Positions 30,529 to 46,039 of a stretch of 64,000 nucleotides of DNA are shown piece by piece. How positions within the stretch are numbered: position 1 is the first letter of the stretch; each line of letters begins with the position of its first letter. Source of the stretch: Nemertoderma westbladi (Eukaryota; Xenacoelomorpha; Nemertodermatida; Nemertodermatidae); contig JAUCBJ010001029.1 in assembly GCA_032718475.1 (NCBI GenBank), forward strand, positions 1 through 64,000, in the 5' to 3' direction. Made by a program: the position numbers and the translations under genes. The notes beneath the pieces were generated by a model that saw only the letters and a program-made list of their open reading frames with translations, was not told the origin of the DNA and did not search any database.

Positions 30529-33500
30529 ATCCTTAATCTATGTAAGTATCCTTACTATGTATCCTTACTCTATGTAAGTATCCTTACTATGTATCCTTAC
30601 TCTATGTAAGTATCCTTACTATGTATCCTTACTCTATGTAAGTATCCTTACTATGTATCCTTACTCTATGTAAGTATCCTTACTATGTATCCTTACTCTA
30701 TGTAAGAATCCTTACTCTATTTAAGTATCCTTACTATGTATCCTTACTCTATGTAAGTATCCTTAATCTATGTAAGTATCCTTACTATGTATTCTTACTA
30801 TGTATCCTCATTCTATGTAAGTATCCTTACTATGTATCCTCATTTTATGTAAGTATCCTTACTATGTATCCTTACTATGTATCCTTACTCTATGTAAGTA
30901 TCCTTACTATGTATCCTTACTCTATGTAAGTATCCTTACTATGTATCCTTACTCTATGTAAGTATCCTTACTATGTATCCTTACTATGTATCCTTACTAA
31001 GTATCCTTACTATGTATCCTTAATCTATGTAAGTATCCTTACTATGTATCCTTACTCTATGTAAGTATCCTTACTATGTATCCTTACTATGTATCATTAC
31101 TATGTATCCTTACTATGTATCCTTACTCATGTAAGTATCCTTACTATGTATCCTTACTCTATGTAAGTGTCCTTACTATGTATCCTTACTCTATGTAAGT
31201 ATCCTTACTATGTATCCTTACTATGTATCCTTACTCTATGTAAGTATCCTTACTATGTATCCTCATTCTATGTAAGTATCCTTACTATGTATCCTTACTA
31301 TGTATCCTTACTCTATGTAAGTATCCTTACTATGTATCCTTACTCTATGTAAGTATCCTTACTATGTATCCTTACTCTATGTAAGTATCCTTACTATGTA
31401 TCCTTACTCTATGTAAGTATCCTTACTATGTATCCTTACTCTATGTAAGTATCCTTACTATGTATCCTTACTCTATGTAAGTATCCTTACTATGTATCCT
31501 TACTCTATGTATGTATCCTTACTATGTATCCTTACTCTATGTAAGTATCCTTACTATGTATCCTTACTTTATGTATGTATCCTTACTATGTTTCCTTACT
31601 CTATGTAAGTATCCTTACTATGTATCCTTACTATGTATCCTTACTATATATCCTTACTATGTATCCTTACTATGTATCCTTACTATGTATCCTTACCATG
31701 TATCCTTACTATGTATCCTTACCATGTATCCTTACTATGTATCCTTACTCTATGTAAGTATCCTTACTATGTATCCTTACTCTATGTATGTATCCTTACT
31801 ATGTATCCTTACTCTATGTAAGTATCCTTACTATGTATCCTTACTATGTATCCTTACTATGTATCCTTACTATGTATCCTTACTATGTATCCTTACTATG
31901 TATCCTTACCATGTATCCTTACTATGTATCCTTACTCTATGTAAGTATCCTTACTATGTATCCTTACTATGTATCCTTACTATGTATCCTTACCATGTAT
32001 CCTTACTATGTATCCTTACTCTATGTAAGTATCCTTACTATGTATCCTTACTCTACTGTATGTAAGTATCCTTACTATGTATCCTTACTCTACTGTATGT
32101 AAGTATCCTTACTATGTATCCTTACTATGTATCCTTACTATGTATCCTTACTCTACTGTATGTAAGTATCCTTACTATGTATCCTTGCTATGTATCCTTA
32201 TTATGTATCCTTATTATGTATCCTTACTATGTATCCTTACTATGTATCCTTACTATGTATCCTTACTATGTATCCTTATTATGTATCCTTACTATGTATC
32301 CTTACTATGTATCCTTACTATGTATCCTTACTATGTATCCTTACTATGTATCCTTACTATGTATCCTTACTCTATGTAAGTATCCATGTAAGTATCCTTA
32401 CTATGTATCCTTACTCTACTGTATGTAAGTATCCTTGCTATGTATCCTTGCTATGTATCCTTACTATGTATCCTTACTATGTATCCTTACTATGTATCCT
32501 TACTCTATGTAAGTATCCTTACTATGTATCCTTACTCTATGTAAGTATCCTTACTATGTATCCTTACTCTATGTAAGTATCCTTACTATGTATCCTTACT
32601 CTATGTAAGTATCCTTACTATGTATCCTTACTCTATGTAAGTATCCTTACTATGTATCCTTGCTATGTATCATTACTATGTATCCTTACTATGTATCCTT
32701 ACTATGTATTCTTACTATGTGTCCTTACTCTATGTAAGTATCCTTACTATGTATCCTTACTCTATGTAAGTATCCTTACTATGTATCCTTACTCTATGTA
32801 AGTATCCTTACTATGTATCCTTACTCTATGTAAGTATCCTTACTATGTATCCTTGCTATGTATCATTACTATGTATCCTTACTATGTAGTATGTATCCTT
32901 ACTATGTATTCTTACTATGTGTCCTTACTCTATGTAAGTATCCTTACTATGTATCCTTACTCTATGTAAGTATCCTTATTATGTATCCTTATTATGTATC
33001 CTTACTATGTATCCTTACTATGTATCCTTACTATGTATCCTTACTATGTATCCTTATTATGTATCCTTACTATGTATCCTTACTATGTATCCTTACTATG
33101 TATCCTTACTATGTATCCTTACTATGTATCCTTACTATGTATCCTTACTCTATGTAAGTATCCATGTAAGTATCCTTACTATGTATCCTTACTCTACTGT
33201 ATGTAAGTATCCTTGCTATGTATCCTTGCTATGTATCCTTACTATGTATCCTTACTATGTATCCTTACTATGTATCCTTACTCTATGTAAGTATCCTTAC
33301 TATGTATCCTTACTCTATGTAAGTATCCTTACTATGTATCCTTACTCTATGTAAGTATCCTTACTATGTATCCTTACTCTATGTAAGTATCCTTACTATG
33401 TATCCTTACTCTATGTAAGTATCCTTACTATGTATCCTTGCTATGTATCATTACTATGTATCCTTACTATGTATCCTTACTATGTATTCTTACTATGTGT

Positions 33501-36500
33501 CCTTACTCTATGTAAGTATCCTTACTATGTATCCTTACTCTATGTAAGTATCCTTACTATGTATCCTTACTCTATGTAAGTATCCTTACTATGTATCCTT
33601 ACTCTATGTAAGTATCCTTACTATGTATCCTTGCTATGTATCATTACTATGTATCCTTACTATGTAGTATGTATCCTTACTATGTATTCTTACTATGTGT
33701 CCTTACTCTATGTAAGTATCCTTACTATGTATCCTTACTCTATGTAAGTATCCTTACTATGTATCCTTACTCTATTAAGTATCCTTACTATGTATCCTTA
33801 CTATGTATCCTTACTCTATGTAAGTATCCTTACTATGTATCCTTATTCTATGTAAGTATCCTTACTATGTATCCTTACTCTATGTAAGTATCCTTACTAT
33901 GTATCCTTACTATGTATCCTTACTCTATGTAAGTATCCTTACTATGTATCCTTACTATGTATCCTTACTATGTATCCTTACTCTATGTAAGTATCCTTAC
34001 TATGTATCCTTACTCTATGTAAGTATCCTTACTATGTATCCTTACTCTATGTAAGTATCCTTACTATGTATCCTTACTCTATGTAAGTATCCTTACTATG
34101 TATCCTTACTCTATGTAAGTATCCTTACTATGTATCCTTACTCTATGTAAGTATCCTTACTATGTATCCTTACTCTATGTAAGTATCCTTACTATGTATC
34201 CTTACTCTATGTATGTATCCTTACTATGTATCCTTACTCTATGTAAGTATCCTTACTATGTATCCTTACTATGTATCCTTACTCTATGTAAGTATCCTTA
34301 CTATGTATCCTTACTCTATGTAAGTATCCTTACTATGTATCCTTACTCTATGTAAGTATCCTTACTATGTATCCTTACTCTATGTAAGTATCCTTACTAT
34401 GTATCCTTACTCTATGTAAGTATCCTTACTATGTATCCTTACTCTATGTAAGTATCCTTACTATGTATCCTTACTATGTATCCTTACTCTATGTAAGTAT
34501 CCTTACTATGTATCCTTACTCTATGTAAGTATCCTTACTATGTATCCTTACTCTATGTAAGTATCCTTACTATGTATCCTTACTATGTATCCTTACTCTA
34601 TGTAAGTATCCTTACTATGTATCCTTATCCTTACTCTATGTAAGTATCCTTACTATGTATCCTTACTCTATGTAAGTATCCTTACTATGTGTCCTTACTC
34701 TATGTAAGTATCCTTACTATGTATCCTTACTCTATGTAAGTATCCTTACTATGTATCCTTACTATGTATCCTTACTATGTATCCTTACTCTATGTAAGTA
34801 TCCTTACTATGTATCCTTACTCTATTTAAGTATCCTTACTATGTATCCTTACTATGTATCCTTACTCTATGTAAGTATCCTTACTATGTATCCTTACTCT
34901 ATGTAAGTATCCTTACTATGTATCCTTCCTTACTCTATGCAAGTATCCTTACTATGTATCCTTACTCTATGTAAGTATCCTTACCATGTATCCTTACTCT
35001 ATGCAAGTATCCTTACTATGTATCCTTGCTATGTATATATCCTTACTATGTATCCTTACTATGTATCCTTGCTATGTATCCTTACTATGTATCCTTTCTA
35101 TGTATCCTTACTATGTATCCTTACTCTATGTAAGTATCCTTACTATGTATCCTTACTCTATGTAAGTATCCTTACTATGTATCCTTACTCTATGTAAGTA
35201 TCCTTACTATGTATCCTTACTCTATGTAAGTATCTTTACTATGTATCCTTACTCTATTTAAGTATCCTTACTATGTATCCTTACTCTATTTAAGTATCCT
35301 TACTATGTATCCTTACTCTATGTAAGTATCCTTACTATGTATCCTTACTCTATGTAAGTATCCTTACTATGTATCCTTACTCTATTTAAGTATCCTTACC
35401 ATGTATCCTTACTATGTATCCTTACTATGTATCCTTACTATGTATCCTTACTCTATTTAAGTATCCTTACTATGTATCCTTACTCTATTTAAGTATCCTT
35501 ACTATGTATCCTTATTCCTTACTCTATGTAAGTATCCTTACTATGTATCCTTACTATGTATCCTTACTCTATGTAAGTATCCTTACTATGTATCCTTATT
35601 CTATGTAAGTATCCTTACTATGTATCCTTACTATGTATCCTTACTCTATGTAAGTATCCTTACTATGTATCCTTACTATGTATCCTTACTCTATGTAAGT
35701 ATCCTTACTCTATGTAAGTATCCTTACTATGTATCCTTACTATGTATCCTTACTATGTATCCTTACTATGTATCCTTACTCTATGTAAGTATCCTTACTA
35801 TGTATCCTTACTCTATGTATGTTTCCTTACTATGTATCCTTACTCTATGTAAGTATCCTTACTATGTATCCTTACTATGTATCCTTACTCTATGTAAGTA
35901 TCCTTACTATGTATCCTTACTCTATGTAAGTATCCTTACTATGTATCCTTACTCTATGTAAGTATCCTTACTATGTATCCTTACTATGTATCCTTACTAT
36001 GTATCCTTACTATGTATCCTTACTATGTATCCTTACTATGTATCCTTACTATGTATCCTTACCATGTATCCTTACTATGTATCCTTACTCTATGTAAGTA
36101 TCCTTACTATGTATCCTTACTCTACTGTATGTAAGTATCCTTACTATGTATCCTTACTCTATGTATGTATCCTTACTATGTATCCTTACTCTATGTAAGT
36201 ATCCTTACTATGTATCCTTACTATGTATCCTTACTATGTATCCTTACTATGTATCCTTACCATGTATCCTTACTATGTATCCTTACTCTATGTAAGTATC
36301 CTTACTATGTATCCTTACTCTACTGTATGTAAGTATCCTTACTATGTATCCTTACTCTATGTAAGTATCCTTACTATGTATCCTTACTCTATGTAAGTAT
36401 CCTTACTATGTATCCTTACTCTATGTAAGTATCCTTACTATGTATCCTTACTATGTATCCTTACTATGTATCCTTACCATGTATCCTTACTATGTATCCT

Positions 36501-39500
36501 TACTCTATGTAAGTATCCTTACTATGTATCCTTACTCTACTGTATGTAAGTATCCTTACTATGTATCCTTACTCTACTGTATGTAAGTATCCTTACTATG
36601 TATCCTTACTATGTATCCTTACTCTACTGTATGTAAGTATCCTTACTATGTATCCTTGCTATGTATCCTTACTATGTATCCTTACTATGTATCCTTACTA
36701 TGTATCCTTACTATGTATCCTTACTATGTATCCTTACTATGTATCCTTACTATGTATCCTTACTCTATGTAAGTATCCATGTAAGTATCCTTACTATGTA
36801 TCCTTACTCTACTGTATGTAAGTATCCTTGCTATGTATCCTTGCTATGTATCCTTACTATGTATCCTTACTATGTATCCTTACTATGTATCCTTACTCTA
36901 TGTAAGTATCCTTACTATGTATCCTTACTCTATGTAAGTATCCTTACTATGTATCCTTACTCTATGTAAGTATCCTTACTATGTATCCTTACTCTATGTA
37001 AGTATCCTTACTATGTATCCTTGCTATGTATGTATCATTACTATGTATCCTTACTATGTATCCTTACTATGTATCCTTACTATGTATTCTTACTATGTGT
37101 CCTTACTCTATGTAAGTATCCTTACTATGTATCCTTACTCTATGTATGTATCCTTACTATGTTTCCTTACTCTATGTAAGTATCCTTACTATGTATCCTT
37201 ACTATGTATCCTTACTATATATCCTTACTATGTATCCTTACTATGTATCCTTACTATGTATCCTTACCATGTATCCTTACTATGTATCCTTACCATGTAT
37301 CCTTACTATGTATCCTTACTCTATGTAAGTATCCTTACTATGTATCCTTACTCTATGTATGTATCCTTACTATGTATCCTTACTCTATGTAAGTATCCTT
37401 ACTATGTATCCTTACTATGTATCCTTACTATGTATCCTTACTATGTATCCTTACTATGTATCCTTACTATGTATCCTTACCATGTATCCTTACTATGTAT
37501 CCTTACTCTATGTAAGTATCCTTACTATGTATCCTTACTCTATGTAAGTATCCTTACTATGTATCCTTACTCTATTTAAGTATCCTTACCATGTATCCTT
37601 ACTATGTATCCTTACTATGTATCCTTACTATGTATCCTTACTCTATTTAAGTATCCTTACTATGTATCCTTACTCTATTTAAGTATCCTTACTATGTATC
37701 CTTATTCCTTACTCTATGTAAGTATCCTTACTATGTATCCTTACTATGTATCCTTACTCTATGTAAGTATCCTTACTATGTATCCTTATTCTATGTAAGT
37801 ATCCTTACTATGTATCCTTACTATGTATCCTTACTCTATGTAAGTATCCTTACTATGTATCCTTACTATGTATCCTTACTCTATGTAAGTATCCTTACTC
37901 TATGTAAGTATCCTTACTATGTATCCTTACTATGTATCCTTACTATGTATCCTTACTATGTATCCTTACTCTATGTAAGTATCCTTACTATGTATCCTTA
38001 CTCTATGTATGTTTCCTTACTATGTATCCTTACTCTATGTAAGTATCCTTACTATGTATCCTTACTATGTATCCTTACTCTATGTAAGTATCCTTACTAT
38101 GTATCCTTACTCTATGTAAGTATCCTTACTATGTATCCTTACTCTATGTAAGTATCCTTACTATGTATCCTTACTATGTATCCTTACTATGTATCCTTAC
38201 TATGTATCCTTACTATGTATCCTTACTATGTATCCTTACTATGTATCCTTACCATGTATCCTTACTATGTATCCTTACTCTATGTAAGTATCCTTACTAT
38301 GTATCCTTACTCTACTGTATGTAAGTATCCTTACTATGTATCCTTACTCTATGTATGTATCCTTACTATGTATCCTTACTCTATGTAAGTATCCTTACTA
38401 TGTATCCTTACTATGTATCCTTACTATGTATCCTTACTATGTATCCTTACCATGTATCCTTACTATGTATCCTTACTCTATGTAAGTATCCTTACTATGT
38501 ATCCTTACTCTACTGTATGTAAGTATCCTTACTATGTATCCTTACTCTATGTAAGTATCCTTACTATGTATCCTTACTCTATGTAAGTATCCTTACTATG
38601 TATCCTTACTCTATGTAAGTATCCTTACTATGTATCCTTACTATGTATCCTTACTATGTATCCTTACCATGTATCCTTACTATGTATCCTTACTCTATGT
38701 AAGTATCCTTACTATGTATCCTTACTCTACTGTATGTAAGTATCCTTACTATGTATCCTTACTCTACTGTATGTAAGTATCCTTACTATGTATCCTTACT
38801 ATGTATCCTTACTCTACTGTATGTAAGTATCCTTACTATGTATCCTTAGCTCTATGTATCCTTACTATGTATCCTTACTATGTATCCTTACTATGTATCC
38901 TTACTATGTATCCTTACTATGTATCCTTACTATGTATCCTTACTCTATGTAAGTATCCATGTAAGTATCCTTACTATGTATCCTTACTCTACTGTATGTA
39001 AGTATCCTTGCTATGTATCCTTGCTATGTATCCTTACTATGTATCCTTACTATGTATCCTTACTATGTATCCTTACTCTATGTAAGTATCCTTACTATGT
39101 ATCCTTACTCTATGTAAGTATCCTTACTATGTATCCTTACTCTATGTAAGTATCCTTACTATGTATCCTTACTCTATGTAAGTATCCTTACTATGTATCC
39201 TTGCTATGTATGTATCATTACTATGTATCCTTACTATGTATCCTTACTATGTATCCTTACTATGTATTCTTACTATGTGTCCTTACTCTATGTAAGTATC
39301 CTTACTATGTATCCTTACTCTATGTATGTATCCTTACTATGTTTCCTTACTCTATGTAAGTATCCTTACTATGTATCCTTACTATGTATCCTTACTATAT
39401 ATCCTTACTATGTATCCTTACTATGTATCCTTACTATGTATCCTTACCATGTATCCTTACTATGTATCCTTACCATGTATCCTTACTATGTATCCTTACT

Positions 39501-42500
39501 CTATGTAAGTATCCTTACTATGTATCCTTACTCTATGTATGTATCCTTACTATGTATCCTTACTCTATGTAAGTATCCTTACTATGTATCCTTACTATGT
39601 ATCCTTACTATGTATCCTTACTATGTATCCTTACTATGTATCCTTACTATGTATCCTTACCATGTATCCTTACTATGTATCCTTACTCTATGTAAGTATC
39701 CTTACTATGTATCCTTACTATGTATCCTTACTATGTATCCTTACCATGTATCCTTACTATGTATCCTTACTCTATGTAAGTATCCTTACTATGTATCCTT
39801 ACTCTACTGTATCCTTACTATGTATCCTTACTATGTATCCTTACTATGTATCCTTACTATGTATCCTTACTCTACTGTATGTAAGTATCCTTACTATGTA
39901 TCCTTGCTATGTATCCTTATTATGTATCCTTATTATGTATCCTTACTATGTATCCTTACTATGTATCCTTACTATGTATCCTTACTATGTATCCTTATTA
40001 TGTATCCTTACTATGTATCCTTACTATGTATCCTTACTATGTATCCTTACTATGTATCCTTACTATGTATCCTTACTATGTATCCTTACTCTATGTAAGT
40101 ATCCATGTAAGTATCCTTACTATGTATCCTTACTCTACTGTATGTAAGTATCCTTGCTATGTATCCTTGCTATGTATCCTTACTATGTATCCTTACTATG
40201 TATCCTTACTATGTATCCTTACTCTATGTAAGTATCCTTACTATGTATCCTTACTCTATGTAAGTATCCTTACTATGTATCCTTACTCTATGTAAGTATC
40301 CTTACTATGTATCCTTACTCTATGTAAGTATCCTTACTATGTATCCTTACTCTATGTAAGTATCCTTACTATGTATCCTTGCTATGTATCATTACTATGT
40401 ATCCTTACTATGTATCCTTACTATGTATTCTTACTATGTGTCCTTACTCTATGTAAGTATCCTTACTATGTATCCTTACTCTATGTAAGTATCCTTACTA
40501 TGTATCCTTACTCTATGTAAGTATCCTTACTATGTATCCTTACTCTATGTAAGTATCCTTACTATGTATCCTTGCTATGTATCATTACTATGTATCCTTA
40601 CTATGTAGTATGTATCCTTACTATGTATTCTTACTATGTGTCCTTACTCTATGTAAGTATCCTTACTATGTATCCTTACTCTATGTAAGTATCCTTACTA
40701 TGTATCCTTACTATGTATCCTTACTATGTATCCTTACTCTATGTAAGTATCCTTACTATGTATCCTTACTCTATTTAAGTATCCTTACTATGTATCCTTA
40801 CTATGTATCCTTACTCTATGTAAGTATCCTTACTATGTATCCTTATTCTATGTAAGTATCCTTACTATGTATCCTTACTCTATGTAAGTATCCTTACTAT
40901 GTATCCTTACTATGTATCCTTACTCTATGTAAGTATCCTTACTATGTATCCTTACTATGTATCCTTACTATGTATCCTTACTCTATGTAAGTATCCTTAC
41001 TATGTATCCTTACTCTATGTAAGTATCCTTACTATGTATCCTTACTCTATGTAAGTATCCTTACTATGTATCCTTACTCTATGTAAGTATCCTTACTATG
41101 TATCCTTACTCTATGTAAGTATCCTTACTATGTATCCTTACTCTATGTAAGTATCCTTACTATGTATCCTTACTCTATGTAAGTATCCTTACTATGTATC
41201 CTTACTCTATGTATGTATCCTTACTATGTATCCTTACTCTATGTAAGTATCCTTACTATGTATCCTTACTATGTATCCTTACTCTATGTAAGTATCCTTA
41301 CTATGTATCCTTACTCTATGTAAGTATCCTTACTATGTATCCTTACTCTATGTAAGTATCCTTACTATGTATCCTTACTCTATGTAAGTATCCTTACTAT
41401 GTATCCTTACTCTATGTAAGTATCCTTACTATGTATCCTTACTCTATGTAAGTATCCTTACTATGTATCCTTACTATGTATCCTTACTCTATGTAAGTAT
41501 CCTTACTATGTATCCTTACTCTATGTAAGTATCCTTACTATGTATCCTTACTCTATGTAAGTATCCTTACTATGTATCCTTACTATGTATCCTTACTCTA
41601 TGTAAGTATCCTTACTATGTATCCTTATCCTTACTCTATGTAAGTATCCTTACTATGTATCCTTACTCTATGTAAGTATCCTTACTATGTGTCCTTACTC
41701 TATGTAAGTATCCTTACTATGTATCCTTACTCTATGTAAGTATCCTTACTATGTATCCTTACTATGTATCCTTACTATGTATCCTTACTCTATGTAAGTA
41801 TCCTTACTATGTATCCTTACTCTATTTAAGTATCCTTACTATGTATCCTTACTATGTATCCTTACTCTATGTAAGTATCCTTACTATGTATCCTTACTCT
41901 ATGTAAGTATCCTTACTATGTATCCTTCCTTACTCTATGCAAGTATCCTTACTATGTATCCTTACTCTATGTAAGTATCCTTACCATGTATCCTTACTCT
42001 ATGCAAGTATCCTTACTATGTATCCTTGCTATGTATATATCCTTACTATGTATCCTTACTATGTATCCTTGCTATGTATCCTTACTATGTATCCTTTCTA
42101 TGTATCCTTACTATGTATCCTTACTCTATGTAAGTATCCTTACTATGTATCCTTACTCTATGTAAGTATCCTTACTATGTATCCTTACTCTATGTAAGTA
42201 TCCTTACTATGTATCCTTACTCTATGTAAGTATCTTTACTATGTATCCTTACTCTATTTAAGTATCCTTACTATGTATCCTTACTCTATTTAAGTATCCT
42301 TACTATGTATCCTTACTCTATGTAAGTATCCTTACTATGTATCCTTACTCTATGTAAGTATCCTTACTATGTATCCTTACTCTATTTAAGTATCCTTACC
42401 ATGTATCCTTACTATGTATCCTTACTATGTATCCTTACTATGTATCCTTACTCTATTTAAGTATCCTTACTATGTATCCTTACTCTATTTAAGTATCCTT

Positions 42501-45310
42501 ACTATGTATCCTTATTCCTTACTCTATGTAAGTATCCTTACTATGTATCCTTACTATGTATCCTTACTCTATGTAAGTATCCTTACTATGTATCCTTATT
42601 CTATGTAAGTATCCTTACTATGTATCCTTACTATGTATCCTTACTCTATGTAAGTATCCTTACTATGTATCCTTACTATGTATCCTTACTCTATGTAAGT
42701 ATCCTTACTCTATGTAAGTATCCTTACTATGTATCCTTACTATGTATCCTTACTATGTATCCTTACTATGTATCCTTACTCTATGTAAGTATCCTTACTA
42801 TGTATCCTTACTCTATGTATGTTTCCTTACTATGTATCCTTACTCTATGTAAGTATCCTTACTATGTATCCTTACTATGTATCCTTACTCTATGTAAGTA
42901 TCCTTACTATGTATCCTTACTCTATGTAAGTATCCTTACTATGTATCCTTACTCTATGTAAGTATCCTTACTATGTATCCTTACTATGTATCCTTACTAT
43001 GTATCCTTACTATGTATCCTTACTATGTATCCTTACTATGTATCCTTACTATGTATCCTTACCATGTATCCTTACTATGTATCCTTACTCTATGTAAGTA
43101 TCCTTACTATGTATCCTTACTCTACTGTATGTAAGTATCCTTACTATGTATCCTTACTCTATGTATGTATCCTTACTATGTATCCTTACTCTATGTAAGT
43201 ATCCTTACTATGTATCCTTACTATGTATCCTTACTATGTATCCTTACTATGTATCCTTACCATGTATCCTTACTATGTATCCTTACTCTATGTAAGTATC
43301 CTTACTATGTATCCTTACTCTACTGTATGTAAGTATCCTTACTATGTATCCTTACTCTATGTAAGTATCCTTACTATGTATCCTTACTCTATGTAAGTAT
43401 CCTTACTATGTATCCTTACTCTATGTAAGTATCCTTACTATGTATCCTTACTATGTATCCTTACTATGTATCCTTACCATGTATCCTTACTATGTATCCT
43501 TACTCTATGTAAGTATCCTTACTATGTATCCTTACTCTACTGTATGTAAGTATCCTTACTATGTATCCTTACTCTACTGTATGTAAGTATCCTTACTATG
43601 TATCCTTACTATGTATCCTTACTCTACTGTATGTAAGTATCCTTACTATGTATCCTTACTATGTATCCTTACTATGTATCCTTACTATGTATCCTTACTC
43701 TATGTAAGTATCCATGTAAGTATCCTTACTATGTATCCTTACTCTACTGTATGTAAGTATCCTTGCTATGTATCCTTGCTATGTATCCTTACTATGTATC
43801 CTTACTATGTATCCTTACTATGTATCCTTACTCTATGTAAGTATCCTTACTATGTATCCTTACTCTATGTAAGTATCCTTACTATGTATCCTTACTCTAT
43901 GTAAGTATCCTTACTATGTATCCTTACTCTATGTAAGTATCCTTACTATGTATCCTTGCTATGTATGTATCATTACTATGTATCCTTACTATGTATCCTT
44001 ACTATGTATCCTTACTATGTATTCTTACTATGTGTCCTTACTCTATGTAAGTATCCTTACTATGTATCCTTACTCTATGTAAGTATCCTTACTATGTATC
44101 CTTACTCTATTTAAGTATCCTTACTATGTATCCTTACTATGTATCCTTACTATGTATCCTTACTATGTATCCTTATTCCTTACTCTATGTAAGTATCCTT
44201 ACTATGTATCCTTACTATGTATCCTTACTCTATGTAAGTATCCTTACTATGTATCCTTACTCTATGTAAGTATCCTTACTATGTATCCTTACTCTATGTA
44301 AGTATCCTTACTATGTATCCTTGCTATGTATGTATCATTACTATGTATCCTTACTATGTATCCTTACTATGTATCCTTACTATGTATTCTTACTATGTGT
44401 CCTTACTCTATGTAAGTATCCTTACTATGTATCCTTACTCTATGTAAGTATTCTTACTATGTATCCTTACTCTATTTAAGTATCCTTACTATGTATCCTT
44501 ACTATGTATCCTTACTATATATCCTTATTCCTTACTCTATGTAAGTATCCTTACTATGTATCCTTACTATGTATCCTTACTCTATGTAAGTATCCTTACT
44601 ATGTTTCCTTATTCTATGTAAGTATCCTTACTATGTATCCTTACTCTATGTAAGTATCCTTACTATGTATCCTTACTCTATGTAAGTATCCTTACTATGT
44701 ATCCTTACTCTATGTAAGTATCCTTACTATGTATCCTTACTCTATGTAAGTATCCTTACTATGTATCCTTACTATGTATCCTTACTCTATGTAAGTATCC
44801 TTACTATGTATCCTTACTCTATGTAAGTACCCTTACTATGTATCCTTACTCTATGTAAGTATCCTTACTATGTATCCTTGCTATGTATCCTTACTATGTA
44901 TCCTTACTATTTATCCTTACTATGTATCCTTACTATGTATCCTTACTATGTATCCTTACTCTATGCAAGTATCCTTACTCTATGCAAGTATCCTTACTAT
45001 GTATCCTTACTCTATGTAAGTATCCTTACTATGTATCCTTACTCTATGTAAGTATCCTTACTATGTATCCTTGCTATGCATCCTTACTATGTATCCTTAC
45101 TATGTATCCTTGCTATGTATCCTTACTATGTATCCTTACTATGTATCCTTACTATGTATCCTTACTATGTATCCTTACTCTATGTAAGTATCCTTACTAT
45201 GTATCCTTACTCTATGTATGTATCCTTACTATGTATCCTTACTCTATGTAAGTATCCTTACTATGTATCCTTACTCTATGTAAGTATCCTTACTATGTAT
45301 CCTTACTCTA
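30529..45310. repeat. Satellite of 13-bp and 19-bp monomers, first block (14.8 kb)
   Basis: The array mixes monomer A (ATCCTTACTATGT, 13 bp) with monomer B (ATCCTTACTCTATGTAAGT, 19 bp) and a 24-bp variant of B containing CTCTACTGTATGT. The common alternation AB gives 32 bp, and runs of A occur. Kilobase blocks recur: about 33840-36500 matches 40840-43500 at an offset of exactly 7000, about 35400-36500 matches 37590-38700 (offset 2190), and about 37010-37550 matches 39190-39730 (offset 2180). Part of the latter also matches near 31575 (offset 5571). Long frames rich in MYPYYVSLL are repeat artefacts. Confidence 0.97.
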
Positions 45311-45315
45311 TTGTG

Positions 45316-45910
45316 ACGGGATCTACGGATCCCGGTTTATCCGTTTGGGTTTTCTGCCCACGCGTCCCCGCCGTGTGTGAAAGGTAAAAGAGTTCTGATG
45401 TCCGGTTATATGTATAAGGTATAATAATCTGATATATATGTAATATAGTATGACACAACAGGTACCGGTAATATAGGTATGATGGCGGTAGCGGACGGTG
45501 ACAGAAGTCCCCGTTCCACCCTACTGATCCGACTGAGTAAACTGAATAACTGACCGGTATGATTACTGGTAACTGGTTATATTGCACGGTGGCCTTATTG
45601 CTACTCAATCGATGCCTTTCCCCCCTCTGATTGGTTAATACCCCTGTTGGCACCCTTTGCCCCCCTCTGAAGTGCTTCCCTTCGCCCTTGCTGTTCTCTC
45701 TCTTGTCAGGGGAGTAACCCCTGACCCTTATTGTGTGTGTCTCCTTTGGGGCCTATTGTCCCCGTTTACTGGGCTGACACGAGGTTGATTGGTAATCAAC
45801 CTCGTGCTCCCAATATTGCTTTATGGCTCACTCTATGGGTTTGGGTTAGCGGAATTGGATAAGCTAACACTCCCCCCCATGCTATCTTCCCGGTGAGAAG
45901 ATAGCATCCA
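45316..45910. other. Row of perfect hairpins in the LTR-like end
   Basis: Perfect short inverted repeats: CGGGATC-TACG-GATCCCG at 45317-45334; CACGAGGTTGATT-GGT with AATCAACCTCGTG at 45778-45806 (13-bp stem); GTTAGC with GCTAAC at 45845-45868; and an 11-bp stem of ATGCTATCTTC with GAAGATAGCAT at 45879-45907. Several such hairpins in 600 bp suggests a structured transcript or terminal control region. Confidence 0.7.
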
Positions 45911-46039
45911 ACTCAAGTGCGCTACAATTCCGCTGGATCCCGATCTAGCATCGGGTGTGGGGTGGGTATATTTTTTCGGAGTCGGCTTTCCAGGCCGCTC
46001 CCTATGGGTATGATGTCACTACCCTCTGGCGTCTCGTGT